In this document: positions 12,816 through 13,689 of the stretch, in pieces
Position numbering within the stretch: position 1 is the stretch's first letter
How the letters are laid out: each line of letters begins with the position of its first letter
DNA from: CAZBZG01 sp964496245
GTDB lineage: Bacteria; Planctomycetota; SZUA-567
Length of the DNA stretch: 13,689 nucleotides
Assembly (NCBI GenBank): GCA_964496245.1
Contig: CAZBZG010000112.1
Coordinates: forward strand, 1 to 13,689
Reading direction: 5' to 3'
The notes under the pieces: model-generated
What the model was told of the DNA's origin: nothing
Databases searched by the model: none
Seen by the model: the letters and a program-made list of their open reading frames with translations, nothing else
Position numbers and translations under genes: made by a program

Positions 12816-13689
12816 ATGCCCAAGGCCCACTGGACACGCTATCTCTTCCTGCTCCTCGCCGTCGTCTGTCTCTGGCGCGGGAGCGAGCTGCAGCCGCGCC
12901 TGGCGCGCTTGCGCAACCGGTACGACCTCGTCAGCCGGCCCGCGCGCGAGGGGGTGCCGCCGGAGTACATCCTGGCGAGCGCGCTTCTCGGCGGCTTCCG
13001 GGGGCTCTTCATCACCACCCTCTGGATCCGCGCGCAGAACATGAAGAACGACGGCAAGTTCTACGAGATGATCGACATCTACAACATCATCACCAAGCTC
13101 CAGCCCAATCACCACAGCGCCTGGGCCTTTCAGTCGTGGGATCTGGCCTACAACGTCTCGGTCGAACACGACACGGCCGAGGAACGCATCTTCTGGGTCT
13201 TCCGCGGCGTGGACATGCTGCGCCACCAGGCGATTCCCAAAAACGAACACATTCCCGAACTCTACTGGGAGCTGGCCTGGTTCTTCCATCACAAGATCGG
13301 TCAGGAGACCGACTGGGCCAATCCCGCCTACCGCGCGCATCTGGCCCGCCAGGTGGAACGCGTCTTCCAGATCCCGCCCGAAAACTCGCACGCCTTCACC
13401 AGCGACAAGCAGAAGGCCTACCTGACCGAGATGTCGATTCTGCCTGAGCAGCGGGAGAAGCTGATGCAGGATCCGACCTTCCGGCAGGTGGCCGAGGCCA
13501 TCGAAGCGAAGGGGTTCGACATCTTTGCAGACGGCATCCGCCTCTACAGCCGCACGCAGCGACCCGAGGCGGTCGAGGACCTCCTCTCCGACAACGAGGC
13601 GCTGCACATGGTGCGCAAGGCGCGACTGTGGACGGTGGCCCGGAACATCCGCCGGGAGCTCTCCATGAATCCCGCCGAGATGTTCCGCC
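12816..13689 (+). CDS. Membrane-anchored TPR-like protein, 3' end cut by window edge
   Basis: An open frame of 291 complete codons from ATG 12816 runs off the right edge with no stop. It starts 8 bp after the permease stop, with AGGA at 12806-12809, so it is almost surely co-transcribed. Residues 8-21 (YLFLLLAVVCLWRG region) form one membrane anchor or signal; the rest is soluble apart from a hydrophobic patch at about 52-72 (ILASALLGGFRGLFITTLWI). The stretch from about 74 to 180 (MKNDGKFYEMIDIYNIITKL, then HHSAWAFQSWDLAYN and ELYWELAWFFHHKIG) has the spacing and aromatic pattern of TPR-like helical repeats, which bind other proteins. I associate similar sequences with conserved uncharacterised planctomycete proteins encoded beside ABC-2 permeases. 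It could be an accessory factor of the exporter; no enzyme motif is visible. Confidence 0.8.
   Translation, partial: MPKAHWTRYLFLLLAVVCLWRGSELQPRLARLRNRYDLVSRPAREGVPPEYILASALLGGFRGLFITTLWIRAQNMKNDGKFYEMIDIYNIITKLQPNHHSAWAFQSWDLAYNVSVEHDTAEERIFWVFRGVDMLRHQAIPKNEHIPELYWELAWFFHHKIGQETDWANPAYRAHLARQVERVFQIPPENSHAFTSDKQKAYLTEMSILPEQREKLMQDPTFRQVAEAIEAKGFDIFADGIRLYSRTQRPEAVEDLLSDNEALHMVRKARLWTVARNIRRELSMNPAEMFR

Overview
The window is GC-rich bacterial DNA, probably from the Planctomycetota or a close PVC-type lineage. That placement is an inference. It rests on two ABC-2 permeases whose sequence style I associate with planctomycetes, on the truncated last gene, which resembles a conserved TPR-like planctomycete membrane protein, and on an 'ACGAAG'-rich interspersed palindrome common in such genomes. 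I saw no rRNA, tRNA, CRISPR, transposase or phage gene.

Layout: one gene reads leftward (175-1812) and encodes an ABC-2 permease built from two duplicated halves. A 357-bp control region follows (1813-2169) with two good sigma70-type promoters that face outward and overlap. Eight genes then read rightward to the end of the window: an ABC-2 permease (2170-3267); an HflK-like SPFH protein with an unusual polytopic N-terminus (3264-5348); an HflC-like SPFH protein (5575-6501); a second HflK-like SPFH protein (6518-7840); a short P1B-type metal ATPase (7837-9786); an ABC ATPase with a repeated C-terminal tail (9921-11090); an ABC-2 permease with a large soluble insert (11134-12807); and a membrane-anchored TPR-like protein cut by the window edge (12816-13689).

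Genes are tightly packed. Two junctions are ATGA overlaps (3264-3267 and 7837-7840) and two gaps are 16 and 8 bp. The only larger gaps in the rightward run are 226 bp (5349-5574, holding the ACGAAG inverted repeat) and 134 bp (9787-9920, holding two hairpins). One leftmost promoter could therefore serve most or all of the run.

The biological proposal, which is inference, is a membrane module: three different SPFH proteins form an HflKC-like cage or microdomain, translationally coupled to a metal-type P-ATPase that lacks its own N-terminal metal-binding domain, beside an ABC exporter with one ATPase and up to three permeases. No ftsH, the usual partner of HflKC, lies in the window. The transported substrates cannot be read from sequence alone.
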